A DNA stretch of 64,000 bases from Bacteroides sp. (GCA_023663525.1 JAMPHF010000002.1:604118-668117), one strand, 5' to 3'. Shown: positions 51,557 through 59,818, numbered from the stretch's first letter. The notes: generated by a model not told the origin, from the sequence alone. Numbers and translations are program-made.

Positions 51557-52924
51557 TTATACTTGTGATTTGGCAAGATTCTCCGCGATGTCCTCGTCGG
51601 TGACGTTATAGTTAACGAGGTCGCCGGCAAGGTATTTGTCGTATGAAGCCATGTCAATCAATCCGTGGCCTGAGAGGTTGAAAAGTATCACCTTTTCCTC
51701 ACCGGGCTTGAGTTTCTTGACCTCGCGGATGGTTGCGGCGATGGCGTGGCATGATTCCGGAGCAGGGATGATGCCCTCGACGCGTGCAAAAAGACATCCG
51801 GCCTCGAATGATTCGAGCTGTTCGATGTCAACAGCCTCCATGAGTCCATCTTTGAGAAGCTGGCTGACAATCACACCTGCGCCGTGGTAGCGGAGACCTC
51901 CGGCATGGATGTTGGCCGGAGCGAATTTATGTCCGAGGGAGAACATCGGGAGCAGTGGGGTGTAGCCGGCCTCATCACCGAAATCATAGCAGAATTTGCC
52001 CTTGGTCAGCTTGGGGCACGATGCCGGTTCGGCAGCGATGAAGCGAGTGTGACTCTTGCCCTCCTCACCTGCAATCTTGTGGCGGAGGAAAGGGAATGAA
52101 ATGCCACCGAAATTTGACCCTCCGCCGAAACATGCAATCACCATGTCGGGATATTCTCCTGCCATTGCCATCTGCTTCTCGGCTTCGAGACCAATGACGG
52201 TCTGATGGAGTGCCACATGGCTCAGCACTGAGCCGAGCGCATACTTGCAGTCGGGAGTGGTGCGGGCAAGCTCGACGGCCTCTGATATTGCAGTGCCGAG
52301 TGAGCCTTGATAGTTGGGATTTGCCGTGAGGATGTCCTTTCCGGCGCGGGTTGACATGGAGGGTGAGGGTGTCACCTGTGCCCCGTAGGTCTGCATGATG
52401 CTGCGGCGGTAGGGCTTCTGCTCGTAGGAGATTTTCACCTGATAGACGGCGGCTTCAAGTCCGAAAAGCGAGGCGGCGTAGGCGAGCGATGCGCCCCACT
52501 GTCCGGCTCCTGTCTCGGTTGTGACGTTCTTGACCCCCTCTTTCTTGCAGTAGTATGCCTGAGGGATTGCGGAGTTCAGTTTATGCGACCCCATGGGCGA
52601 CACACTCTCGTTCTTGAAATATATGTGGGCTGAAGTCCCGAGAGCTTTTTCAAGTCCGTAGGCTCTGACGAGAGGTGTGGCGCGGTAGTACTTGTACATG
52701 TCGCGCACCTCGTCGGGGATCGGAATCCAACGGTCGGTCGTGTTCAGTTCCTGGTCACAGCACTCTTTGGCAAAGATGGGGTAGAGGTCCTCGGCTTTCA
52801 TCGGCTCGCGGGTCTGCGGATTGAGCGGAGGAAGAGGCTTGACCGTCATGTCGGCCTGTATGTTGTACCATTCGCGGGGGATTTCTTCTTCGTCAAGGAA
52901 ATATCTTTTTCTCTTGTCTGTCAT
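51557..52924 (-). CDS. Tryptophan synthase beta chain-like protein (TrpB2)
   Basis: 455 residues, PLP enzyme of the TrpB2 subgroup: N-terminal extension WYNIQADMTVKPLPPLNPQT, lysine in MGSHKLNSAIPQAYY, glycine-rich VTTETGAGQWGASLAYA, and phosphate loop CFGGGSNFGG. Makes tryptophan from indole or, without TrpA, may scavenge free indole or phosphoserine (family knowledge). No trpA or other trp gene is nearby. ATG 52924 (MTDKRK) fits the family start; the longer frame reads through the tRNA-Leu gene. Confidence 0.88.
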   Translation of the reverse strand: MTDKRKRYFLDEEEIPREWYNIQADMTVKPLPPLNPQTREPMKAEDLYPIFAKECCDQELNTTDRWIPIPDEVRDMYKYYRATPLVRAYGLEKALGTSAHIYFKNESVSPMGSHKLNSAIPQAYYCKKEGVKNVTTETGAGQWGASLAYAASLFGLEAAVYQVKISYEQKPYRRSIMQTYGAQVTPSPSMSTRAGKDILTANPNYQGSLGTAISEAVELARTTPDCKYALGSVLSHVALHQTVIGLEAEKQMAMAGEYPDMVIACFGGGSNFGGISFPFLRHKIAGEEGKSHTRFIAAEPASCPKLTKGKFCYDFGDEAGYTPLLPMFSLGHKFAPANIHAGGLRYHGAGVIVSQLLKDGLMEAVDIEQLESFEAGCLFARVEGIIPAPESCHAIAATIREVKKLKPGEEKVILFNLSGHGLIDMASYDKYLAGDLVNYNVTDEDIAENLAKSQV

Positions 52925-52976
52925 ATCAAAGCGTTGTTTAGGGTATAAATACTGTGTTTGGGATTGCATTATTAAA

Positions 52977-53022
52977 TTAAAAAATCCGCAAGTTTCCCTT
53001 GAGGGGGTTGCTTGCGGATTTT
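52977..53022 (-). terminator. Rho-independent terminator after tRNA-Leu
   Basis: Minus-strand AAAATCCGCAAG (53022-53011) pairs with CTTGCGGATTTT (52992-52981) and runs on into further T residues. It lies 8 nt after the mature tRNA-Leu and about 50 bp before the trpB2 start. Confidence 0.9.
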
Positions 53023-53029
53023 CAAGTTG

Positions 53030-53113
53030 TGCTCGAAGCGGGACTCGAACCCGCACGGTCGCAATGACCAAAGGATTTTAAGTCCTTCGTGTCTACCATT
53101 CCACCATTCGAGC
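53030..53113 (-). tRNA. tRNA-Leu (anticodon TAA)
   Basis: 84 nt with a long variable arm. Acceptor arms GCTCGAA and TTCGAGC pair fully, discriminator A, anticodon loop CTTAAAA within GGACTTAAAATCC, T-arm CGGGTTCGAGTCCCG. CCA is not encoded. Confidence 0.97.
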
Positions 53114-53144
53114 GACCCACGTGTGGATTGGATTCATTTCGTTG

Positions 53145-53216
53145 TATTCCCGTAGGGAGTCGAACCCTAATCGTCGGAACCGGAATCCGATATTCTATCC
53201 ATTGAACTACGGGAAC
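53145..53216 (-). tRNA. tRNA-Arg (anticodon CCG)
   Basis: 72 nt. Acceptor GTTCCCG pairs with CGGGAAT (G-U at the first pair), D-arm GTTC/GAAT, anticodon stem TCGGA/TCCGA with loop TTCCGGT, T-arm TAGGGTTCGACTCCCTA. CCA is not encoded. It is 31 bp upstream of tRNA-Leu in the same direction; both end at the terminator at 52977. Confidence 0.95.
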
Positions 53217-53325
53217 GTCTGTCAACCATGTGGTTGCAGTTGCCGCACCACGCATGTCGCCGGGCGATTTGGATTACTTTTGCCACGGATGGGTGCAAAA
53301 TTAGTGAAAAATTTGTATTTTTGCA

Positions 53326-53333
53326 AAGAACTA
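53326..53333 (+). promoter_or_regulatory. Possible -7 box upstream of ung
   Basis: TATTTTTG on the plus strand, without a clear -33 TTG. A minus-strand TAATTTTG (53303-53296) in the same stretch could serve the tRNA genes. Confidence 0.35.
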
Positions 53334-53377
53334 TAAGCAAAACAATGAGTGAATGTGCAAAAAATCTCCCACCGAAT

Positions 53378-53470
53378 GTAGGGACATGCCTTCGGCATGT
53401 TGAGCATGGAATCGCTTAAATGCCTATACAACAGATGAGTGGGTCTGACATACCGAAGTCATGTCCCTAC
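53378..53470. repeat. Family A element, diverged
   Basis: Left half GTAGGGACATGCCTTCGGCA (53378 on, TTC loop), right half GACATACCGAAGTCATGTCC (53447-53466, ending CTAC 53470). The loop change (TTC against GAA) is matched in both halves, but other positions have drifted. Confidence 0.75.
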
Positions 53471-53525
53471 GGTCGATTTGCACAACTACAATATATTTTC
53501 GGACTTCATAATCAAGGACTCAGAA

Positions 53526-54203
53526 ATGGATGTTAGGATTGAGCCATCATGGAAATCCGCTCTCGCCGATGAGTGGGACAAGGATTATTTCAGACATCTG
53601 ACCGATTTTGTGCGGGCGCGCTATTCGGCTGTGCAGGTTTTTCCTCCCTCCGGGCGGATTTTTGCAGCGTTTGATGCATGTCCCTTCGATGAGGTAAAGG
53701 TTGTCATTCTCGGTCAGGATCCCTATCCCGGCTACGGACAGGCCAACGGACTCAGCTTCTCGGTCAATCCCGGCGTGGAGCTTCCGCGCTCGTTGAGAAA
53801 CATCTACAAGGAATTGGCTGATGACCTCGGTGTCCGTCCGCCTCTCTCGGGCGATCTCAGCCCGTGGGCTCGACAGGGAGTACTGCTCCTCAACTCCACT
53901 TTGACGGTCGATGCCGGTGCTCCCGCCTCGCATCAGAATCAGGGCTGGGAGACCTTCACTGACGCTGCAATCCGCAAACTTGCCGAGGAACGTGAGAATC
54001 TTGTCTTCATCCTGTGGGGTGCCTACGCGCAGCGCAAGGGTGAGTTCATAGACCGTTCTCGCCATTGCGTCATCACCTCACCCCATCCGTCGCCGCTGAG
54101 TGCGTCGAGAGGTTTCTTCGGGAGCCGGCCGTTCTCGCGTGCAAACGCCTATCTGCAGTCCAAAGGGATCACCCCGATTGACTGGTGTGGTTGTATGAGT
54201 TAA
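53526..54203 (+). CDS. ung: Uracil-DNA glycosylase
   Basis: 225 residues. Family-1 UDG: catalytic GQDPYPGYGQANGLSFSV with the water-activating Asp, uracil-binding LLLNSTLTVD, and the DNA-intercalating loop SPHPSPLSASRGFFGSRPF. Excises uracil from DNA at the start of base-excision repair. ATG 53526 (MDVRIEP) is chosen; the upstream frame crosses repeat DNA. Confidence 0.96.
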   Translation: MDVRIEPSWKSALADEWDKDYFRHLTDFVRARYSAVQVFPPSGRIFAAFDACPFDEVKVVILGQDPYPGYGQANGLSFSVNPGVELPRSLRNIYKELADDLGVRPPLSGDLSPWARQGVLLLNSTLTVDAGAPASHQNQGWETFTDAAIRKLAEERENLVFILWGAYAQRKGEFIDRSRHCVITSPHPSPLSASRGFFGSRPFSRANAYLQSKGITPIDWCGCMS

Positions 54204-54232
54204 TATGACAATTGACTGAATTGAATAATTTG

Positions 54233-54631
54233 ATGAGATATACAGAAGAAGAACGCAAGGAGCGCGCTCGCGAATTGCGCAAGCAGGGTTATAATTGCTG
54301 CCAGTGTGTGGCAATGGTGTTTGACGATGTCACCGGAGCGGATCCGGAGCTTATGGCGCGTATGGCCTCCGGCTTCGGCAGTGGTTTCGGTGGCAGCGGT
54401 GAGATCTGCGGAGTAATCTCCGGCGTGACGATGGTCGAGGGGATGGTCTACGACAATCTCGAACGCCCCGCTCTCTATGCCAAGGTGCGTCAACCGATGG
54501 CGGAGTTCAAGGAGATGAACGGGTCATGTCTTTGCCGTGAGCTGAAGCAGCCCGGTCGCCGTCCGTGTATTGACCTTATCACCGATGGGGTGGGGATTCT
54601 CCACCGTCAGCTTGAGGCCGATGGGTTTTAA
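54233..54631 (+). CDS. C_GCAxxG_C_C family protein
   Basis: 132 residues. Cysteines in GYNCCQCVAMVF (a variant opening), the glycine run ASGFGSGFGGSGEICGVISG and later SCLC and RPC match the C_GCAxxG_C_C family, thought to bind a metal or Fe-S cofactor. Function unknown. ATG 54233 is chosen over an in-frame TTG at 54212. The next gene starts 1 bp after its stop. Confidence 0.8.
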   Translation: MRYTEEERKERARELRKQGYNCCQCVAMVFDDVTGADPELMARMASGFGSGFGGSGEICGVISGVTMVEGMVYDNLERPALYAKVRQPMAEFKEMNGSCLCRELKQPGRRPCIDLITDGVGILHRQLEADGF

Positions 54632-54632
54632 A

Positions 54633-55901
54633 ATGGCGATGGAGAGACTGCTGTGTGTGGAGATGCTTATGGTGTCGCTGACGGCTTGGGCGGAAATCAC
54701 GGATACCTCACAGGGAATTTTCAACCCGGCTTTCCGTTCGCTGCAGGTCAGTCTCGCGGCCAATGAATTTGCCCCGCCGGTTGTCACTCTCGGTGACCCG
54801 ATGAGCCATCTGACCGTCAGTTTTGATGAGCTTGGCGATGAGAGACGCTTCATGCGCTACGAGCTTGTCCATTGTGATGCATCGTGGGTTCCGGAAGGCC
54901 TTGTCGCTTCGGAATTTCTCGACGGATTCAACGAGGGAGTCGTGGAGGACTATGACTATTCGCGCGCCACACTCGTGCATTATGTCCATTATTCAATCAC
55001 GATACCCAACCGGGAGGTGCGCATAACCGAGACCGGCAACTATCTGCTCCGGGTCTATGACGAGAGCGAGCCTGACGAGACATTGCTTCAGGCGCGATTC
55101 AGCGTGTCGGACTATTCAGCGGGAGTGTATGTCGGCGTGAGTTCGCTGACCGATATTGACGCTAACCGTAGCCACCAGCAGGTGGAATTCACCGTCGATC
55201 TCAGTCATGTCAAGGGTGTGGATGACCCGTTCAATGACCTGAAAGTCGTGGTGAGCCAAAACGGACGTTCCGACAACGAGGTCATGCTGTCCGCGCCGCA
55301 GAGAGTGTTGGGTGACCGCGTGGTCTATGAACATCTCCGCCCGTTGATATTCCCGGCGGGAAATGAATACCGCCGTTTCGAGACCGTGTCCGCGACCTAT
55401 CCCGGCATGGGAGTGGAGCATATCAAATTTGCATCGCCAATCTACAATATGTGGCTCTACACCAACACTCCGCGAGCCGGGACATCATACAGCTATGACA
55501 GCACTCAGCATGGTCGCTTCTTCATCCGGGAGGCCTCGTCGAGCCACTCCGACACGGAGGCTGACTATGTCATGACGCATTTTTCGCTCGCAATGCCGGA
55601 GTTGAGCGGCATGGATATATTCGTGGAGGGCGATTTGACCCAACGCCGGTTCGACCCCCTCTCGCGCATGGTCTATAACCGTGCCACCGGTTGCTATGAA
55701 TTGTCTCTGCTGCTGAAGCAGGGAGCGTATAACTATATGTATGTCGCTGTTCCCTCCGGCTCGCTGACGGGGTTGACAGCACCTGTGGAGGGCGATTTCC
55801 ATCAGACCACCAACGAGTATGTCGTCAAGGTTTATCATCGCCCGCGCGGGTCACGTTTTGACCGTCTGATCGGAGTCGGGATGGTGACATCGGGCAATTG
55901 A
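54633..55901 (+). CDS. DUF5103 (type IX secretion plug-like) protein
   Basis: 422 residues with a signal peptide (MLMVSLTAWAEIT). IFNPAFRSLQVSLAANEFAPPVVTLGDPMSHLTVSFDELGDERRFMRYELVHCDASW is the DUF5103 signature; the domain plugs the SprA translocon in type IX secretion. It continues as beta-sandwich domains to RPRGSRFDRLIGVG. Whether this genome has the rest of that secretion system is not visible here. Confidence 0.85.
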   Translation: MAMERLLCVEMLMVSLTAWAEITDTSQGIFNPAFRSLQVSLAANEFAPPVVTLGDPMSHLTVSFDELGDERRFMRYELVHCDASWVPEGLVASEFLDGFNEGVVEDYDYSRATLVHYVHYSITIPNREVRITETGNYLLRVYDESEPDETLLQARFSVSDYSAGVYVGVSSLTDIDANRSHQQVEFTVDLSHVKGVDDPFNDLKVVVSQNGRSDNEVMLSAPQRVLGDRVVYEHLRPLIFPAGNEYRRFETVSATYPGMGVEHIKFASPIYNMWLYTNTPRAGTSYSYDSTQHGRFFIREASSSHSDTEADYVMTHFSLAMPELSGMDIFVEGDLTQRRFDPLSRMVYNRATGCYELSLLLKQGAYNYMYVAVPSGSLTGLTAPVEGDFHQTTNEYVVKVYHRPRGSRFDRLIGVGMVTSGN

Positions 55902-55917
55902 AATTTTTTTTCGTAAA

Positions 55918-56526
55918 ATGGAAGAAACAGAGGAAGAAATCATGCTACAAATACAGGATACATTGGTGTCGCTTGACCTTGCGGAAGTGTTTTTCTGCTG
56001 CGACATCGAGAAGTGTAAGGGTGAATGTTGTATAGAGGGCGATGCAGGCGCGCCTATCACCGACGACGAACGTGATGAGATCGACCGTCTGCTCCCCTGC
56101 TTTGAGGATAAGTTGCTCCCCTCAGCCAAAGAGAAGATTGCCGAGGAGGGGACGAGCTATCTCGATCCGGACGGAGATCTGGTGACGCAGATTGTTGACG
56201 GTCGTAATTGCATCTACACGTGCTATGCTCCGGGTGGGGTGTGTCAGTGTGCCATTGAGTGCGCTTTCAATGAGGGTAAGACGGGTAAGTTCCGCAAGCC
56301 GTCTTCATGTGCGCTCTATCCTGTCAGGCTGACTGTCTATCCTACGTTTACGGCTGTGAATTATCACAGATGGAAAATCTGTAAATCGGCTGAGCAACTT
56401 GGCCGCAAGCTCGGAATCCGCCTATATCAGTTTCTTGAAAGACCCTTGACCGATCATTTCGGTAAGGAGTGGTATGACGAGCTCAAACTCGCCTGCGAAA
56501 CCTATCTGGAAGAATACGGAGAATAA
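55918..56526 (+). CDS. DUF3109 family cysteine-rich protein
   Basis: 202 residues. LDLAEVFFCCDIEKCKGECCIEGDAGAPI at the start and CIYTCYAPGGVCQCAIECAF in the middle provide many cysteines in CxxxC-like spacing, with KPSSCALYPVRLT following. Probably metal- or Fe-S-binding; the family function is not known. ATG 55918 or the inner ATG 55942 (MLQIQDTL) could be the start. Confidence 0.85.
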   Translation: MEETEEEIMLQIQDTLVSLDLAEVFFCCDIEKCKGECCIEGDAGAPITDDERDEIDRLLPCFEDKLLPSAKEKIAEEGTSYLDPDGDLVTQIVDGRNCIYTCYAPGGVCQCAIECAFNEGKTGKFRKPSSCALYPVRLTVYPTFTAVNYHRWKICKSAEQLGRKLGIRLYQFLERPLTDHFGKEWYDELKLACETYLEEYGE

Positions 56527-56589
56527 CTATCAGCCGCTGTTTATCAGTCGTTTGTAGGGCCTGATGGATTGTGGAAATGTCTGGCTGAA

Positions 56590-56742
56590 AGGGGGACATA
56601 AGGACAAGAGGGACATAAGGAACAGAAAATTTTTTTAGTTATTGGATTTTAGCCGTTTAGACTATTGACCAACGACTAATAACTAATCACCAAAAATTTT
56701 TTGTTCCCTATGTTCCTTTTGTCTTTATGTTCCTTTTTTTCT
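56590..56742. repeat. Family C inverted repeat
   Basis: GGGGGACATAAGGACAAGAG (56592 on) with GGACATAAGGAACAG against TTGTTCCCTATGTTCCTTTT (56701 on) with GTCTTTATGTTCC; the middle contains GACTAATAACTAATCACC-type sequence. Between the convergent DUF3109 and gdhA genes. Confidence 0.8.
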
Positions 56743-56775
56743 AAAAAAAGGCGCATAGCAGTTGAACTATGCGCC
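56743..56775 (-). terminator. Rho-independent terminator of gdhA
   Basis: Minus-strand GGCGCATAG (56775-56767) pairs with CTATGCGCC (56758-56750), followed by seven T. Confidence 0.92.
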
Positions 56776-56816
56776 CGTAACTAATATGCCTAAGCCCTAT
56801 GGCTATGTGACCGTGA

Positions 56817-58154
56817 TTAGATGATGCCCTGACCCATCATTGCGTTGGCAACCTTCATGAAGCCTGCGATGTTTGCACCCTTCATGTAGTTGATGTAGCC
56901 GTCATCCTCAGTGCCGTGTTTCACACACTGAGTGTGGATGTTCTTCATGATTTCATGGAGACGACGGTCAACTTCTTCTGCACTCCACTGAAGGTGTTCG
57001 GCGTTCTGGCTCATTTCGAGACCGGAGGTAGCCACACCGCCAGCGTTGACAGCCTTGCCGGGAGCGTAGGTTGTCTTTGAAGCAAGGAATGTGTCGATTG
57101 CCTCAGGTGTGCAACCCATGTTGGAAACTTCGGCAACGAGTTCTACGCCGTTGGCCACGAGCTTCTTTGCGTCCTCGCCGTCAACCTCATTCTGAGTTGC
57201 GCAGGGGAGAGCGATGTCCACCTTCTGTTCCCAAGGTTTCTTGCCGGGGAAGAATGTGGCGTTGGGATATTTCTCAGCGTAGGGAGCGACGATGTCCTCG
57301 CCTGTTGCGCGGAGATAGAGCATATAGTCAATCTTGTCGCCCGAAATACCGTCGGGATCGTAGATGTAGCCGTCGGGACCTGAGATGGTGACAACTTTCG
57401 CACCGAGTTCGGTAGCCTTGAGTGTTGCGCCCCAAGCCACATTGCCGAAGCCCGACACGGCCACTGTCTTGCCCTTGATGTCGTCCTTCTTCTCTGCGAG
57501 CATGCTCTGGACGAAGTAGAGTGCGCCGAAACCGGTTGCTTCAGGACGGATGAGCGAGCCACCGAAGTCGAGACCCTTGCCGGTGAATGTGCCGGTGCAT
57601 TCGTTGACGAGTTTTTTGTACATGCCGTACATATAGCCAACCTCGCGGCCACCCACGCCTATGTCGCCTGCGGGAACGTCGCGGTCAGGACCGAGGTTCT
57701 TCCAGAGGCAGAGGATGAAGGCCTGGCAGAAGCGCATGATTTCTGCATCGCTCTTGCCACGGGGTGAGAAGTCACTGCCACCCTTTGCACCACCCATGGG
57801 GAGGGTTGTGAGGGCATTTTTGAATGTCTGCTCGAAGCCGAGGAACTTGAGGATTGAGAGATTGACCGAGGCATGGAAACGGATACCGCCTTTGTACGGG
57901 CCAATGGCGTTGTTGAACTGAACGCGGTAGCCGATGTTGTTCTGCACTTCGCCCTTGTCATCGACCCAAGTCACGCGGAAGGTGACGATGCGGTCAGGCT
58001 CTACCATGCGCTCGATGATTTTTGCCTTTTCAAATTCTGGATGCTGATTGTAGACATCCTCCACGCAGATAAGGACTTCCTTGACTGCCTGAAGGTATTC
58101 TTTTTCACCGGGATGCTTTGCTTCCAGGTTGTTGAGAATGGTGTTGATATCCAT
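56817..58154 (-). CDS. gdhA: Glutamate dehydrogenase (NADP-type)
   Basis: 445 residues, hexameric type. FRVTWVDDKGEVQNNIGYRVQFN, catalytic Lys in GPYKGGIRFH and PMGGAKGGSDFSPRGKSDAEIMRF, NADP site VAVSGFGNVAWGATL, and a C-terminal MKGANIAGFMKVANAM. Converts 2-oxoglutarate and ammonia to glutamate, the main nitrogen entry in Bacteroidales. A minus-strand TACTTTTG at 58222-58215 is a likely -7 box. Confidence 0.96.
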   Translation of the reverse strand: MDINTILNNLEAKHPGEKEYLQAVKEVLICVEDVYNQHPEFEKAKIIERMVEPDRIVTFRVTWVDDKGEVQNNIGYRVQFNNAIGPYKGGIRFHASVNLSILKFLGFEQTFKNALTTLPMGGAKGGSDFSPRGKSDAEIMRFCQAFILCLWKNLGPDRDVPAGDIGVGGREVGYMYGMYKKLVNECTGTFTGKGLDFGGSLIRPEATGFGALYFVQSMLAEKKDDIKGKTVAVSGFGNVAWGATLKATELGAKVVTISGPDGYIYDPDGISGDKIDYMLYLRATGEDIVAPYAEKYPNATFFPGKKPWEQKVDIALPCATQNEVDGEDAKKLVANGVELVAEVSNMGCTPEAIDTFLASKTTYAPGKAVNAGGVATSGLEMSQNAEHLQWSAEEVDRRLHEIMKNIHTQCVKHGTEDDGYINYMKGANIAGFMKVANAMMGQGII

Positions 58155-58251
58155 GATAAAAGAATTTGTTGAAAAAAGGTTGATTGTGTATTGATGATTT
58201 TTTGGTTAACGATGCAAAAGTAATAATTATATTTGATAGGACGGATGCAAA

Positions 58252-58300
58252 AAATAAAAAAAGTTGACCGAATGTCGTTGATGACATTCAGCCAACTTTT
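58252..58300 (-). terminator. Rho-independent terminator of the ferredoxin gene
   Basis: Minus-strand AAAGTTGGCTGAATGTC pairs with GACATTCGGTCAACTTT (58298-58261, one mismatch), followed by TTTTTATTTTTT. Confidence 0.88.
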
Positions 58301-58331
58301 ATAGTTTGAACTTTGAGACTCCTCGCGCGGA

Positions 58332-58502
58332 TTATTCGCCGGGGATGATAGCCTCGCTGGGGCATACTTCTGCGCATGAACCGCACTCGATGCAAGTGTC
58401 GGGATCGATGTGGTAGATGTCGCCTTCAGAGATAGCGTCAACGGGACATACGGGCTGGCAAGTGCCACAAGCCACGCAAGAGTCGGTGATTACGTAAGCC
58501 AT
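58332..58502 (-). CDS. 2[4Fe-4S] ferredoxin
   Basis: 56 residues. Two CxxCxxCxxxCP sets: CVACGTCQPVCP and CIECGSCAEVCP, each holding a [4Fe-4S] cluster, as in clostridial-type ferredoxins. Electron carrier for pyruvate:ferredoxin oxidoreductase and related anaerobic enzymes. ATG 58502 (MAYVITDS) to TAA 58332. A TACTTTTG at 58653-58646 (minus) may be the -7 box, giving a leader of about 140 nt. It has its own terminator, so it is separate from gdhA. Confidence 0.95.
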   Translation of the reverse strand: MAYVITDSCVACGTCQPVCPVDAISEGDIYHIDPDTCIECGSCAEVCPSEAIIPGE

Positions 58503-58772
58503 GATAGATTAATTTTTGGTTTGGTTGATAATTTATACGAAAAATTTGATATTGATGTAAGTCTGTGTCGGTCAATGACTGCGCTTGGGCTGTCATTGTT
58601 GTCTATGGTACAGGTTACAATGCTTGTTTGCACTGATATGTTCTGCAAAAGTAGTATTTTTCTTTTTAATTTAGAGTTTTTTTAACAAAAAAATCATTCT
58701 TTGGCTTTATTTTGTACTGTAATTAATAGTTATACAGTCTTTTACACCCAATTGTCTGATAGAATCAAATCG

Positions 58773-58908
58773 CGGGGATATGACTTTGGCATGTCAGGCG
58801 CGTGATTGTGTTTGATTGTACGGACATGCCTTTGGCATGTTGGAGATGTATTGAAACACAGGCAAATGAATGCGGATTTTTTCAAACATGCCAAAGGCAT
58901 GTCCGTAC
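58773..58908. repeat. Family A element with compensatory changes
   Basis: Left half GTACGGACATGCCTTTGGCA (58818 on) and right half CAAACATGCCAAAGGCATGT plus CCGTAC (58883-58908). Both arms differ from the other copies by one base (TACGGAC and GTCCGTA for TAGGGAC and GTCCCTA), so pairing is kept. A degenerate extra half lies at 58773-58799. Confidence 0.85.
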
Positions 58909-59025
58909 GATTTGAATGATTTGAGCGATTTGAACGGTTTGAATGATTTGAGCGATTTGAGCGATTTGAATGATTTGGACGGTTTGAACGATTTGAGCGA
59001 TTTGAACGGTTTGGTCGGTTTGTGT
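58909..59025 (+). repeat. 9-bp minisatellite, 13 units
   Basis: Tandem GATTTGAAT / GATTTGAGC / GATTTGAAC / GGTTTGAAT variants starting right at the end of the family-A element. Frames through it are low-complexity and not taken as genes. Confidence 0.95.
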
Positions 59026-59034
59026 ATTTTCCGA

Positions 59035-59069
59035 CAAAAAAATCGGTCGGCATGGTGATGCCGACCGAT
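59035..59069 (-). terminator. Rho-independent terminator of the secreted protein gene
   Basis: Minus-strand ATCGGTCGGCAT (59069-59058), 4-nt loop, ATGCCGACCGAT (59053-59042), then a run of seven T. A textbook structure, 33 bp after the stop. Confidence 0.95.
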
Positions 59070-59101
59070 GAGATTTTGTTAAGATGACTGAAAGTCAGAA
59101 A

Positions 59102-59818
59102 TTACTTGCGGACTTTGCTTACCTTGTTACCCTGACGCTTGATGAAGATACCGTTTGCGGGATTTTCAACGCGGATACCCTGAAGGTTGAAGTACTCAAC
59201 AGGTGCGTTCTCGTCAGTTACGATAGTCTGGATTGCGCTGGTTGAAGGATCAGCTACCCATGCGAAACCGTAGATTTGCATGGTAGAACCTCTACGATAA
59301 ACAGTGTAAGTTCCGGGGGCGAGTTCAAAAGACTCAGCGCAGAATGCGTAAGCATCTCCATCACCATCATATTTGCCGAATTCAATAGTACCGGCAACTT
59401 TGCTCAGATCAGCCTGATTTACAGCTAAGATACCCTTGTTGTCACCTGCATTGAAGCCGTGTGCATTGGGGGTGTCTTTGTTTCCTTTTTGACGACGATC
59501 ATAGAAAGTTAGGGTAAGTTTTTTCTTGGCAACGACAACAAGAGGAGTTGAACCACCGTTGTCAGTACCTGTAACTTCCTCAGCGGTTGGGTCGGCTGCG
59601 ACACGGAGCTGGAAATAGCCGTTGAATTCGACACCGCAAATTTCTACTGCGTTTGCACCGCCTTTAGCGTCGAAAACAGTTGTAACAGAGAGGTCGTCAT
59701 TGTCTACCAAGACAGTTCCCTTATCAACTGCTTCACCGGACGACTTGAAGATGTTGTCCTGTGCATAAGCCGCAAATGACATAGCGACTGCTACAATAAG
59801 AGTAAAGATTTTTCTCAT
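59102..59818 (-). CDS. Secreted protein with short C-terminal sorting-type tail
   Basis: 238 residues. Signal peptide ending AAYAQ. A beta-rich body (LVVVAKKKLTLTFYDRRQKGN, then SFELAPGTYTVYRRGSTMQIYGFAW) is followed by a low-complexity link and the tail VEYFNLQGIRVENPANGIFI, ending in a lysine-rich KVSKVRK. This tail form (Y-[ND]-LQG/LGR...G-I/LYI-K-NG) recurs in Bacteroidales exported proteins. Function unknown. Own promoter and terminator, so a monocistronic, probably well-expressed gene. Confidence 0.8.
   Translation of the reverse strand: MRKIFTLIVAVAMSFAAYAQDNIFKSSGEAVDKGTVLVDNDDLSVTTVFDAKGGANAVEICGVEFNGYFQLRVAADPTAEEVTGTDNGGSTPLVVVAKKKLTLTFYDRRQKGNKDTPNAHGFNAGDNKGILAVNQADLSKVAGTIEFGKYDGDGDAYAFCAESFELAPGTYTVYRRGSTMQIYGFAWVADPSTSAIQTIVTDENAPVEYFNLQGIRVENPANGIFIKRQGNKVSKVRK

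Noticed and set aside
51557..52924. Member of a tryptophan operon with leader attenuation
   Set aside because: No other trp gene is near and the hairpin before it is a terminator of the tRNA transcript, without a Trp-rich leader frame.
53030..53216. tRNA genes as an integration site for an island
   Set aside because: Both tRNAs are intact and followed by a terminator, and no duplicated 3' tRNA segment was seen within the window.
58001..58468. 155-codon minus frame across the gdhA start and the ferredoxin gene
   Set aside because: It runs through the ferredoxin in the wrong frame and through its terminator; the 56-residue ferredoxin is the true gene.
58909..59025. Possible CRISPR array
   Set aside because: Units are 9 bp and contiguous with no spacers; it is a minisatellite.
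58742..59053. 103-codon minus frame rich in Asn-Arg-Ser
   Set aside because: It is a translation of the 9-bp minisatellite and family A repeat, low complexity only.
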